The notes below the pieces were generated by a model. It was not told the DNA's origin, made no database searches, and was given only the letters and a program-made list of their open reading frames with translations. DNA of 34,655 nucleotides from a virus, in the IMG/VR virus record IMGVR_UViG_3300046499_000403, positions 1 to 34,655 of that record. The stretch is one strand, 5' to 3'. Below, piece by piece: positions 6,362 through 13,377 of this stretch. Each line of letters begins with the position of its first letter. Position 1 is the first letter of the stretch. Position numbers and translations under genes: made by a program.

Positions 6362-7228
6362 GTGCCGCTGCCCCTGCCCACCATCGAGATCACGGCCAAG
6401 ACCCCGCAGTCGGGTCTGGGGCTGCTGACGGCCGTCCCGCCGCAGGATCTCACCGACTCGCACGTGCAGACGGCCGGCGGCCAGTTCGAGGCCGAGGCGG
6501 CCACGGCCGCCCGGCTGTACCCGACGGCCTGTCGCGACGTGGCCTACGACGCCATCACGTACGACCCCCGGGAGGCGTTGAGCGTCATCTACGCCTTCAA
6601 CGTGTACGCCTCGGAGATCTGCACGCCGGTCGGCACGTCGGAGGCCGAGGCGTACGCCCGGGTCAACCGGCGGCTGGCGCTGGGCGAACAGGCGGCCGTC
6701 GAACAGGCGCTCTGGGGCGGCAACGGGTCCAATGTCGTCGGCATCTTTCAGCAGCTCAACACCGCAGGCAAGGTGACGTCCGTCGGTACGACGCCGGGCG
6801 TGGTCGAGGGCCTGGCGCTGGTTGAGCAGGGGCTGAAGGCCGCCTACGACGGCCCGACGTACGTCCACGCGCGGCCGATGATGGCGCCGTTCTTCGGCAA
6901 CCGCCAGGTCTACCTGGATGACCAGCTGACCCCGCGCGGGCACCTGCAGTCGCACAACCGCTCGACGTTCGTGTTCGGCAACGGCTACGCCGGCTCGTCG
7001 CCGGACAACGCTACGGCGCCGAGCACCACCGTGGAGACGATCTTCGCCACGGGCCGCGTGTTCATCTGGCGCACCGACGTCGTCTCGCCCAAGGGCGGCA
7101 CGCACTCGTTCGTCGACCCCGGGCCGGCAACGGCCACCGTCAACCAGCGACGCATCTTCGCGATGCGCACCTACGCCATCGGCATCGAGGGGCCCGTCTT
7201 CGCGGCGCCCATCACTCGGGCCAACTGA
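6362..7228 (+). CDS. Conserved actinophage head structural protein
   Basis: A GTG at 6362 after AAGGAG gives 288 residues. The middle and C-terminal parts match a family often found next to capsid genes in actinophages: AFNVYASEICTP, ARVNRRLALGEQAAVEQALWGG, a YVHARPMMAPFF helix, FVFGNGYAGSSPDN and IFATGRVFIWRTDVV. The role of this family is not known to me; it is virion-associated by position. An encapsulin- or capsid-like fold is possible but not shown by the sequence alone. Confidence 0.68.
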   Translation: MPLPLPTIEITAKTPQSGLGLLTAVPPQDLTDSHVQTAGGQFEAEAATAARLYPTACRDVAYDAITYDPREALSVIYAFNVYASEICTPVGTSEAEAYARVNRRLALGEQAAVEQALWGGNGSNVVGIFQQLNTAGKVTSVGTTPGVVEGLALVEQGLKAAYDGPTYVHARPMMAPFFGNRQVYLDDQLTPRGHLQSHNRSTFVFGNGYAGSSPDNATAPSTTVETIFATGRVFIWRTDVVSPKGGTHSFVDPGPATATVNQRRIFAMRTYAIGIEGPVFAAPITRAN

Positions 7229-7241
7229 CCCGGAGGGCATC

Positions 7242-7658
7242 ATGACCGCCGAATACGGCCTGCGCGAGGGAGAGACCATCCCCCAGCTGGCCCGCGAACT
7301 GCTCGATGCGGCTGCCGAGGTCGACGCCGACGCGTCGGCGGTCGCCTGGTCGCACCGTCCCGACACCCAGGGCGGCGGCGTCTTCGTCGTCACCGATGAC
7401 GCGGTGGCGGCCAAGGTGCTGGAGCGGCGCCGGGCTGCCGCCGCCGAGGCCGCGCCTGCCGCCGGGGAGGAGACCCAGCTGGACGAGTCCGGCGAGGGCG
7501 ACGACGAGACCGACGACGCCGACCAGGGCGACGAGGCGCCGGCCACCAGCACGGCGGCCCGCCGCCGCGCCGCCAAGGCAGCCAAGGCAGCCAAGGCCGC
7601 CGACACCACCACCAACGAGGCGCCGGCTGAGACCGGCGCTGAGCAGAGCGGGGAGTAA
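7242..7658 (+). CDS. Head-region protein with acidic and Ala-Lys low-complexity tail
   Basis: ATG 7242 after GGAGGG gives 138 residues. The first ~62 form a small folded domain (IPQLARELLDAAAEV ... GGGVFVVTDDAVAAKVLERRR). The rest is disordered: Ala/Glu/Asp-rich, then the repeated AAKAAKAAKAADTT, ending acidic. Such tails suit flexible assembly or DNA-contact proteins. Function is unassigned. It sits between two structural genes, 13 and 5 bp from its neighbours. Confidence 0.65.
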   Translation: MTAEYGLREGETIPQLARELLDAAAEVDADASAVAWSHRPDTQGGGVFVVTDDAVAAKVLERRRAAAAEAAPAAGEETQLDESGEGDDETDDADQGDEAPATSTAARRRAAKAAKAAKAADTTTNEAPAETGAEQSGE

Positions 7659-7663
7659 CTCCC

Positions 7664-8350
7664 GTGGCGACCTATGAGCTGAAGCCCTTCAAGGGCGAGG
7701 TCATGCGCATCACGAAGCTGGACGCCTGCGGCAACCCGGTCACGGGACCGAAGTCGCAGCTGGTCACCGACGGCTTCGTGTCGGTCGAGGGCACCGCCGA
7801 GGTCGAGGACGGCCAGGAGTACAAGCTCAAGGGCGCCAACGACAAGTTCATCTACAACACCCGGGGCAAGCCGCGCATCAAGTGGTGGAACCTCAACATC
7901 AACCTGGCCCGGGTCAGCCCGGACGCCTACAACATGACGACCGGCGCCCCGCTGGAGATGAACGACGCGGCCACGCCCGAGGCGGTCGGGTACCGCATCG
8001 ACGAGGACATGGACGCAATGTTCGCGATGGAGCTGTGGACGTCGCTGGAGGGCCTGCCCTGCATCAACGGGGTCCAGTCCTACGGCTACATGCTGCTGCC
8101 GTGGGTGCGCGACGCCATCCCGGGCGACTGGACCGTGGCCAACGACGTGATCTCGTTCCCGCTGAAGTCGGCGCGGACCGAGAAGGCGGCCGGCTGGGGC
8201 GTCGGCCCGTACAACGTGATCAACCGGATCTCGGGCACCCCGGGCCCGTCCCCGCTGCTCGTGCCGGTCGGTGCGAAGCAGCACCAGATCATGATGCTGA
8301 CCACTCTCGCGCCGCCGGCTGTCACGGCCGGCGCCGTCTCGCTGCCGTAG
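7664..8350 (+). CDS. Probable major tail (tube) protein
   Basis: A GTG at 7664 gives 228 residues. The family pattern known from actinophage virions includes GEVMRITKLDACGNPV, QLVTDGFVSVEGTAEVEDGQEY, RGKPRIKWWNLNINLARVSPDAYNMTTG, ELWTSLEG and WGVGPYNVI. The beta-rich plan with a FVSV...GTAE start resembles tail-tube proteins. Its place before the connector genes is earlier than in lambda, where the tube gene follows the connectors, so the tube assignment is moderate. A head-surface role is the alternative. Confidence 0.55.
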   Translation: MATYELKPFKGEVMRITKLDACGNPVTGPKSQLVTDGFVSVEGTAEVEDGQEYKLKGANDKFIYNTRGKPRIKWWNLNINLARVSPDAYNMTTGAPLEMNDAATPEAVGYRIDEDMDAMFAMELWTSLEGLPCINGVQSYGYMLLPWVRDAIPGDWTVANDVISFPLKSARTEKAAGWGVGPYNVINRISGTPGPSPLLVPVGAKQHQIMMLTTLAPPAVTAGAVSLP

Positions 8351-8360
8351 GAGGCAGACT

Positions 8361-8876
8361 ATGCCCACGCTCGACAACGTCTCGTACAGCCTCAACGTTG
8401 CAGGGACGTTGAACAACCTGCTGGACCTGGCGTCCAAGGCGTCGGCCAGCCTGTCCTTCGCCCGGTCCGGCAGCATGACCAGCGGCGTCGGCGCCAGCCA
8501 GGCCGACAAGATCTGGTGGGACACCCGGTCGATCGCGGCCTCGGGTGTCGACGACCTGGACCTCAACGGCACCGCGCTGCAGGACCCGCTGGGCGTCAAC
8601 CTGGCGCTGGCGCGAATCAAGGTGCTGGCCGTGTACGCCTACCCGGCCAACGTCAACAACCTGCTGATCGGGGCGGCGGCGGCGAACCCGGTCTCGACGA
8701 TCCTGGGCGCCACCGGCGTGCTGACGGTCCGGCCGGGCGGCCTGCTGCTGCTCACCGCGCCGGACGTGACCGCCTACGGCGTTACGGCGGCGACCGCCGA
8801 CATCCTGCGCTTCGCCAACAGCGGCGCCGGCACGGCGGTCCAGTACGACGCCGTGGTCATCGGCGCATCCGCGTAA
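8361..8876 (+). CDS. Conserved beta-rich virion protein
   Basis: ATG 8361 after AGGAGG gives 171 residues. It carries a pattern seen repeatedly in actinophage structural clusters: SYSLNVAGTLNNLLDL, GASQADKIWWDTRSI, DDLDLNGTALQDPLGVNLALARIKVLAV, VRPGGLLLLTAPD and the end FANSGAGTAVQYDAVVIGASA. All are short strands and turns, suggesting a beta-sandwich, possibly a decoration or fibre-like head protein. The specific role is not known. A hairpin follows its stop. Confidence 0.68.
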   Translation: MPTLDNVSYSLNVAGTLNNLLDLASKASASLSFARSGSMTSGVGASQADKIWWDTRSIAASGVDDLDLNGTALQDPLGVNLALARIKVLAVYAYPANVNNLLIGAAAANPVSTILGATGVLTVRPGGLLLLTAPDVTAYGVTAATADILRFANSGAGTAVQYDAVVIGASA

Positions 8877-8890
8877 GGCTCGACCCTCGT

Positions 8891-8922
8891 CCGGCCGCCC
8901 GCCCACCTGGGCTGGCGGCCGG
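8891..8922 (+). terminator. Intergenic hairpin, possible partial terminator
   Basis: Perfect 9-bp arms CCGGCCGCC (8891-8899) and GGCGGCCGG (8914-8922) with a 14-base loop lie just after the 8876 stop and before the connector genes. There is no U-tract. It may separate abundant structural proteins from low-copy connector proteins. Confidence 0.45.
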
Positions 8923-8941
8923 GCGTGCATAGGGAGTGATC

Positions 8942-9724
8942 ATGGGCGACGAACCCTGCTACGCCAGCTGGACCATCAACACGGCCGTCTGCTCGACGTG
9001 GGGCGACTACCCCCTGGACGACCAGGCGTGGGCCACCCGGATGGCCACCTTCATCCTGTGGGCCGCCACCGGCCGGCAGTACGGCGGCTGCCCGGTCACC
9101 GTGCGGCCCTGCTGGCAGCGCCAGGAGCCGCTGTACCAGACCTGGAACGTCGGGTTGCAGGGCGAGGGCTACTGGGGGCTGCGCGGCGACGGTGGCACCT
9201 CTGTGGCCGTCTACGGCGGCGGGTGCGGCTGCATGTCGTCGTGCGCGTGCAAGCCCGACCAGTTCATGCTGCCCGGCCAGGTGCAGGCGGTCACCAACGT
9301 CACCATCGACGGCGTCGTGCTGGACCCGTCGCAGTACCTGCTGCAGGGCTCCTGGCTGGTCCGGGCCGGCGGCCTGTCCTGGCCGGCGGTGCAGGACCTC
9401 TCGCTGCCGGCCGGCGTGCCCGGTACCTGGTCGGTGACCTTCACTCAGGGCGTGGCGCCCCCGGCGGTGCTGCTCGACGCGGCCGGCACCTACGCCTGTG
9501 AGTTGGCCAAGGCCAAGACCAACACCTCGGGCTGCATCCTGCCGCGCCGGGTGCAGCAGGTGACCCGCCAGGGCGTGGAGATCCAGTTCGTGGACACCTC
9601 GGACTTCCTGAAGGAGGGCTTGACCGGCGTCGAGTCGGTCGACACGGTGATCACGATGCTGAACCCCTACGGACTCCGGCAGCCCCCGCGCGTACTGTCC
9701 CCCGACCTCCCCACGTTCCGGTAG
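8942..9724 (+). CDS. Head-tail connector family protein
   Basis: ATG 8942 after AGGGAG gives 260 residues; a GTG 6 bases earlier is less well spaced. The protein matches a family adjacent to the capsid in many actinophages: WATRMATFILWAATGRQYGGCPVTVRPC near the N terminus, a cysteine-rich GGGCGCMSSCACK segment (~97-109), VTIDGVVLDPSQY, and a C-terminal LPRRVQQVTRQGVEIQFVDTSDFLKEGLTG. Its usual partner, a family with clustered cysteines, appears here as the C-terminal half of the gene at 10376. It probably forms part of the neck between portal and tail. Confidence 0.72.
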   Translation: MGDEPCYASWTINTAVCSTWGDYPLDDQAWATRMATFILWAATGRQYGGCPVTVRPCWQRQEPLYQTWNVGLQGEGYWGLRGDGGTSVAVYGGGCGCMSSCACKPDQFMLPGQVQAVTNVTIDGVVLDPSQYLLQGSWLVRAGGLSWPAVQDLSLPAGVPGTWSVTFTQGVAPPAVLLDAAGTYACELAKAKTNTSGCILPRRVQQVTRQGVEIQFVDTSDFLKEGLTGVESVDTVITMLNPYGLRQPPRVLSPDLPTFR

Positions 9725-9733
9725 GAGCCGACC

Positions 9734-10360
9734 ATGCAGCTGTACGCGAACTTCCTTCGCCTTGCCGTCAACGCGGAGGTCGACCTGGACGACGGCATGA
9801 TCTACACCCTCCACGGCTCCGGCTACGCGCTGAACCGGGCCACCGACGCCTACGCCAGCGCGGCCACCAACGAGCTGGCCACCGGCGGCGGCTACACGGC
9901 CGGCGGCACCTCGGCCGGCGTCGTGTCCCGCACGACCACCGTGGCCAACAGCTGGGCTACGCAGCGGGCCAACGCGGGCACCTACGCCGTGGGGGATGTC
10001 GTTCGGCCGGCGGCGGCCAACGGCTTCCTCTACCGGGCGGCGGCCGTCTCCGGCGTCACCGGCGGCGCCCCGCCCGCCTTCCCGACGGCGATCGGCCTGA
10101 CCGTGGTCGACGGCGGCGTCACCTGGGTCTGCTACGGCATCGCCATCACCGTGCTGACCTCGGCCAACCCGCCCAGCTGGCCGGGGTTCTCGGCTACCGG
10201 CATCCGATACCTGGTGCTGGCCGACCGGTCCAGCGGCGTGGCGGCCACGTCGCCGCTGGTCTCCGTCACCGACTTCGGCAGCGACCAGTCGGGCACCGGG
10301 CAGGCCTGGACCGTGACCCCGCACCCCACGCTGGGCCTCGCGCACTTCATCCACCAGTAG
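9734..10360 (+). CDS. Virion protein with an inserted binding-like module
   Basis: ATG 9734 after AGGAGC gives 208 residues. The N-terminal half (LRLAVNAEVDLDDGMIYTLHGSGY, TNELATGGGYTAGG) and the C-terminal end (GIRYLVLADRSSG, LVSVTDFGSDQSGTGQAWTV) form a known phage structural family. Between them (~residues 75-138) sits an insertion, YAVGDVVRPAAANGFLYRA ... VDGGVTWVC, a pattern found in phage surface and sugar-binding modules. It lies between the connector gene and the DUF4082-connector fusion, so it is a virion protein; a surface-exposed adhesive role is inferred. Confidence 0.65.
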   Translation: MQLYANFLRLAVNAEVDLDDGMIYTLHGSGYALNRATDAYASAATNELATGGGYTAGGTSAGVVSRTTTVANSWATQRANAGTYAVGDVVRPAAANGFLYRAAAVSGVTGGAPPAFPTAIGLTVVDGGVTWVCYGIAITVLTSANPPSWPGFSATGIRYLVLADRSSGVAATSPLVSVTDFGSDQSGTGQAWTVTPHPTLGLAHFIHQ

Positions 10361-10375
10361 CGGGGGGCCGGCGCT

Positions 10376-11692
10376 GTGAGCGCATCACTGTGGACCAGCC
10401 AGACGCCGGCCCTGCCGGACATCAACGAGGCCCAGCCGGTCACGGTCGCCCTCACCATGACCTTCGCGGTGGCGGGCACGGTGAGCGGCATCCGCTTCTA
10501 CGGCCCGGCCACGGTCGGCGGCGGCACCTACCAGGGGGTGCTGTACCAGATCACCGCAGCGGACGGGCCGAGCAGCCCCGGCACGGGCGCCGGCACCCTG
10601 CTGGGGTCTGGGACGTTCGGCGCGCTCACGCCCGGCGCCTGGAACACCGTTGCCATCACCCCGGTCGCGGTCACGCCGGGCGTGGCGTACCGGGTCGGGG
10701 TGCGGACCAGCGAGGGTCGTTACGCGGCCACCGGTGGCTTCTTCAACGCCTCGGGGCTGACCAACGGCAACATCACCGCGCCGCAGACCGGGGCCGATCC
10801 GGTGGGGATCGGGCAGCTGTTCAACGGCGCGTTCATCGAGTCCATCGCCAGCTACCCGTCCAAGACGTTCAACGGGAACGCGTACTTCGTCGACGTGGCG
10901 TTCGACGCCGGTACGCCGGTGGTGGTGCCCGACCCGGTCAGCGGCGGCGCCGGCACCGGCGGCACGCTCGACGGCATCCAGCTGGGCGACGCCTCGGGTG
11001 GCGCGGGCACTGGCGGCACGCTCGACGGCCGGGCGCTCGGCGACGCCTCGGGCGGGGCCGGCACCGGCGGCAGCCCAGATACGATCACCGGGCCAGTGGT
11101 GATCTTCGACAGCTCCGGCGGCGCCGGCACTGGCGGCAGCGTTGATCAGGTGTCCAGCGGCAGTTTGGTGGTGCACGACACGATGGTGATGCCGATCCTG
11201 CTGCAGGCGCGGGCCTGCCTGGTCGCCGAGGTGGGGAAGCTGCAGTTCCCGCCCAAGCGGGTGCAGATCCGCCCCGGCGCCTCGTTCGAGTTCCAGGCCG
11301 ATGCGACGACGAACGAGTGCTGCGACGGCATCGCCTGGGTGCGGCGGGGCCAGCTGATTCCGACGGCCAACTTCCCCGAGCAGATTTCCGACGCCCGCCC
11401 GGACGGCCCCGGCCAGTACGCCATCCAGCTGGAGATCGGCATCGAACGGTGCCTACCGGTGGCGGCCAACGCGGCCGGCGACATTGTCACCGAGGCGCAG
11501 TGGCTGCAGGCGACGATCAACGCCGAGGACGACGGCGCGGCGCTGCGCCGGGTCGCCTGCTGCCTGCGCGACGTCTACGGCCCCCGCTCCGTGGTGGAGA
11601 ACCCCGTCGTGGCGCTGGAGAATGGCGGCCTGTGCGGCGGCCAGATCATGACCTTGTTGGTGCGGGCCCTGGCCTGCGATTGTGTGGAGTGA
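10376..11692 (+). CDS. DUF4082 domain - SGGAGTGG repeats - head-tail connector fusion
   Basis: A GTG at 10376, with only a weak G-rich ribosome site, gives 438 residues. Residues ~2-178 match DUF4082 (ASLWTSQTPALPD, VAGTVSGIRFYGP, GTLLGSGTFGAL, VAYRVGVRTSEGRYAATGGFF). Residues 189-254 hold four SGGAGTGG repeats starting at 189, 207, 225 and 247. Residues ~265-438 match a cysteine-rich actinophage connector family (RPGASFEFQADATTNECCDGIAWVR, ALRRVACCLRDVYG). The connector part normally stands alone beside the 8942 family. The fusion suggests a neck protein displaying a DUF4082 domain on a flexible stalk. Confidence 0.72.
   Translation: MSASLWTSQTPALPDINEAQPVTVALTMTFAVAGTVSGIRFYGPATVGGGTYQGVLYQITAADGPSSPGTGAGTLLGSGTFGALTPGAWNTVAITPVAVTPGVAYRVGVRTSEGRYAATGGFFNASGLTNGNITAPQTGADPVGIGQLFNGAFIESIASYPSKTFNGNAYFVDVAFDAGTPVVVPDPVSGGAGTGGTLDGIQLGDASGGAGTGGTLDGRALGDASGGAGTGGSPDTITGPVVIFDSSGGAGTGGSVDQVSSGSLVVHDTMVMPILLQARACLVAEVGKLQFPPKRVQIRPGASFEFQADATTNECCDGIAWVRRGQLIPTANFPEQISDARPDGPGQYAIQLEIGIERCLPVAANAAGDIVTEAQWLQATINAEDDGAALRRVACCLRDVYGPRSVVENPVVALENGGLCGGQIMTLLVRALACDCVE
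10940..11137 (+). repeat. In-frame tandem repeat encoding SGGAGTGG stalk
   Basis: Four copies of a 24-bp SGGAGTGG-coding unit begin at 10940, 10994, 11048 and 11114. The first two periods are 54 bp (18 residues) and the third is 66 bp. Copies differ at wobble positions, so the protein repeat, not just the DNA, seems selected. Confidence 0.8.
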
Positions 11693-11694
11693 CC

Positions 11695-11859
11695 ATGGAG
11701 CGTCTGTTCGTTGCCGACACCTCGTTCGGGCCCTTCGTCAAGGGCCACCTGGTCCTGCTCGACGACACCGACCCGGTACAGCGCGGCTGGATCGACACCG
11801 GCTACCTGCGTGAGATCAAGGAGCCCGACAGTGGCAATGAGGGGGCGGATCGAGCTTGA
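11695..11859 (+). CDS. Small structural-region protein, 54 aa
   Basis: ATG 11695 follows the previous stop by 2 bp, with GGAG 5 bases upstream, and gives 54 residues: MERLFVADTSFGPFVKGHLVLLDDTDPVQ, WIDTGYLREIKEP. It overlaps the next gene by 29 bp. The strand-turn-strand pattern with WIDTGYL resembles short proteins placed between connector and tail-completion genes in actinophages. The specific role is unknown. It is shorter than usual ORF thresholds but well supported by start signal and context. Confidence 0.65.
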   Translation: MERLFVADTSFGPFVKGHLVLLDDTDPVQRGWIDTGYLREIKEPDSGNEGADRA

Positions 11860-12355
11860 CCGCGCGGTGGTGCTGTCCGTCGCCGTCGGGCAGGCATCGC
11901 CGCACGTGTTCCAGACCACCCGGATGGCCAAGAACCGGGCCGAGGCTCTCGCCCCGGTCGACACCGGCAACCTGCGCGGCGGCATCAGCATGACCATGCG
12001 GGTGTCGCCGACCAGGGTCACCGGCCGGATCGAAAACCGGGTCAAGTACGACGAGTGGGTGCAGCGCGGCACCGCGCCGCACACCATCCGGGCCAAGCAG
12101 GCCAAGGCCCTGTCGTTCAAGTGGGCCAAGGCCGGCGGCGTGCAGACGCTCGTGCCGAAGAAGCCCAGCGGGCGGACCGGCCTCCGCAAGGGCAAGAAGG
12201 GCGTCGTGCTCTGGATCGCCAAGGGCTACGTCAACCACCCGGGCACCAGGGCCCGCCCGTACATGTACCGGGCGCTGCTCGACGTCGCCGTGCTGCGCGG
12301 CTACCAGGTGACGTTCCTGGGCGGCCTGGGCGCGGCCAAGGTGGCCGGCATCTGA
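11831..12355 (+). CDS. Tail completion / HK97 gp10-like protein
   Basis: A GTG at 11831 with AAGGAG 7 bases upstream gives 174 residues; ATG 11837 is the alternative. The HK97 gp10-like pattern is clear: RMAKNRAEALAPVDTGNLRGGISM, a VTGRIENRVKYDEWVQRGTAPHTI segment, and PYMYRALLDVAV near the C terminus. Such proteins cap the tail tube or join it to the neck. A basic insertion (KPSGRTGLRKGKKG, ~112-125) lies in the middle. It is the last connector gene before the tail chaperones. Confidence 0.82.
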   Translation: MAMRGRIELDRAVVLSVAVGQASPHVFQTTRMAKNRAEALAPVDTGNLRGGISMTMRVSPTRVTGRIENRVKYDEWVQRGTAPHTIRAKQAKALSFKWAKAGGVQTLVPKKPSGRTGLRKGKKGVVLWIAKGYVNHPGTRARPYMYRALLDVAVLRGYQVTFLGGLGAAKVAGI

Positions 12356-12364
12356 CGTACCCTC

Positions 12365-12784
12365 ATGACCATGGTTGAGACCCCCCCCGAGACTGAGCGC
12401 GAGACCGGCACCTTCACCTTCCTGGACCGCCAGGTCACGCTCATGAAGCCGTCCCCCGGTCAGGCGTTCATCATGCTGGCCGTGCTGTCGCTGCAGGACA
12501 CCGGCGCCGAACTCCAGGAGCACCTGGAGACCGTCGTCAACTTCGGCACCATGCTCAAGAGCCTGTTCGTCGAACCGGGCGAGGACGAGGCGAACGCCGG
12601 CTTCGTCGGCCGGTCCTACGTGCTCGGCGCGCTGGCGCGCAACACCGCCGACCTGGAGGACTTCATCGACCTGGCCGGGCAGATGGGCGAGGCGTTCGAC
12701 ATCGGCGAGGAGACGGCAAACAACCGTCAGGAGCGCCGGGCGCGGGAGCGACGGCCGGCGGTGGCGGTCAAGGGCCGCAGGTAG
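12365..12784 (+). CDS. Tail assembly chaperone, first ORF
   Basis: This 139-residue protein carries FTFLDRQVTLMKPSPGQAFIMLAVL, a helical middle and a basic C-terminal end (NNRQERRARERR). Size and place between tail completion and tape measure genes fit the gpG-type chaperone. No Shine-Dalgarno precedes ATG 12365 or ATG 12371; a TACCCT hexamer lies 7 bases before ATG 12371, which would suit a leaderless start there. The next ORF is in the same frame, separated only by TAG-GCC, rather than in a shifted frame as in the usual programmed frameshift. Confidence 0.72.
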   Translation: MTMVETPPETERETGTFTFLDRQVTLMKPSPGQAFIMLAVLSLQDTGAELQEHLETVVNFGTMLKSLFVEPGEDEANAGFVGRSYVLGALARNTADLEDFIDLAGQMGEAFDIGEETANNRQERRARERRPAVAVKGRR

Positions 12785-12787
12785 GCC

Positions 12788-13342
12788 ATGGACGTTCTGG
12801 CCACACTCCGGCCGGTCGGGGTGGACGTCCAGCTGGGGGAGTGGCTGTACGAGCTGCCGGCGCTGCCGGCCGCCGACTGGATCGCCGCCCTGGCCAATCC
12901 GGACGGCGGCGCCATCATCCCTGGGCTGCTCGACGAGGAGGACCAGCACCTCATCGCCCGGGACTTCCTGCGCGGCAAGATCGGCGCCGATGAGCTGAAG
13001 CTGGCGTGGCGGGAGGTGGTCGGGGTCGTCACCGGCCGGCAGTGGTGGGTCGGGGCCCGGCTGGTACTCAACGCGGTGCACCCGGACGTGTGGCCGATCA
13101 TCCACGGCCGGCTCACCAAGGACGGGCTGGACCTGGAGACCATCTCGATCGGCGCCTTCTGCAACGTGGTCTACGTGATGATTCTCGACGGGGCCAAGGA
13201 CGACGCCGAGCGGGCCGAGGCCAAGTTCTCGCTGACCGTCCCGCCGCCCGACGTCGCCATCGCCGAGGTCTATGACCGCAAGGAGGCCACGGCCCAGTTC
13301 TTCGCCGCAATGCAACAGATGCAGGACCTGGAAACCGCCTGA
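12788..13342 (+). CDS. Tail assembly chaperone, second ORF
   Basis: ATG 12788 comes one codon after the TAG of the first chaperone, in the same frame; AGGTAGG provides a ribosome site. The 184 residues follow a known actinophage family: ALPAADWIAALAN, a helical DFLRGKIGADELKLAWREVVGVVTGRQWWVGARLV block, GAFCNVVYVMILDGAKDD, and a LTVPPPDVAI end. It probably binds the tape measure during tail assembly. Either independent initiation or a low rate of amber readthrough would make it. Confidence 0.75.
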   Translation: MDVLATLRPVGVDVQLGEWLYELPALPAADWIAALANPDGGAIIPGLLDEEDQHLIARDFLRGKIGADELKLAWREVVGVVTGRQWWVGARLVLNAVHPDVWPIIHGRLTKDGLDLETISIGAFCNVVYVMILDGAKDDAERAEAKFSLTVPPPDVAIAEVYDRKEATAQFFAAMQQMQDLETA

Positions 13343-13377
13343 TCCACTCCGGACGATGAGGCCGGTACGCTGCTCAC

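Noticed and set aside
6332-8620. Minus-strand frame of 762 codons over the head genes, and a similar one at 32435-34552 (705 codons).
   Set aside because: Both are antisense to well-supported genes with good starts, and their translations are repetitive Arg/Gly/Val/Asp strings with no domain.
10940-11137. Spaced GC-rich repeats that at first resemble a CRISPR array.
   Set aside because: They are in-frame repeats encoding SGGAGTGG with degenerate wobble bases, not identical repeats with unique spacers, and no cas gene is present.
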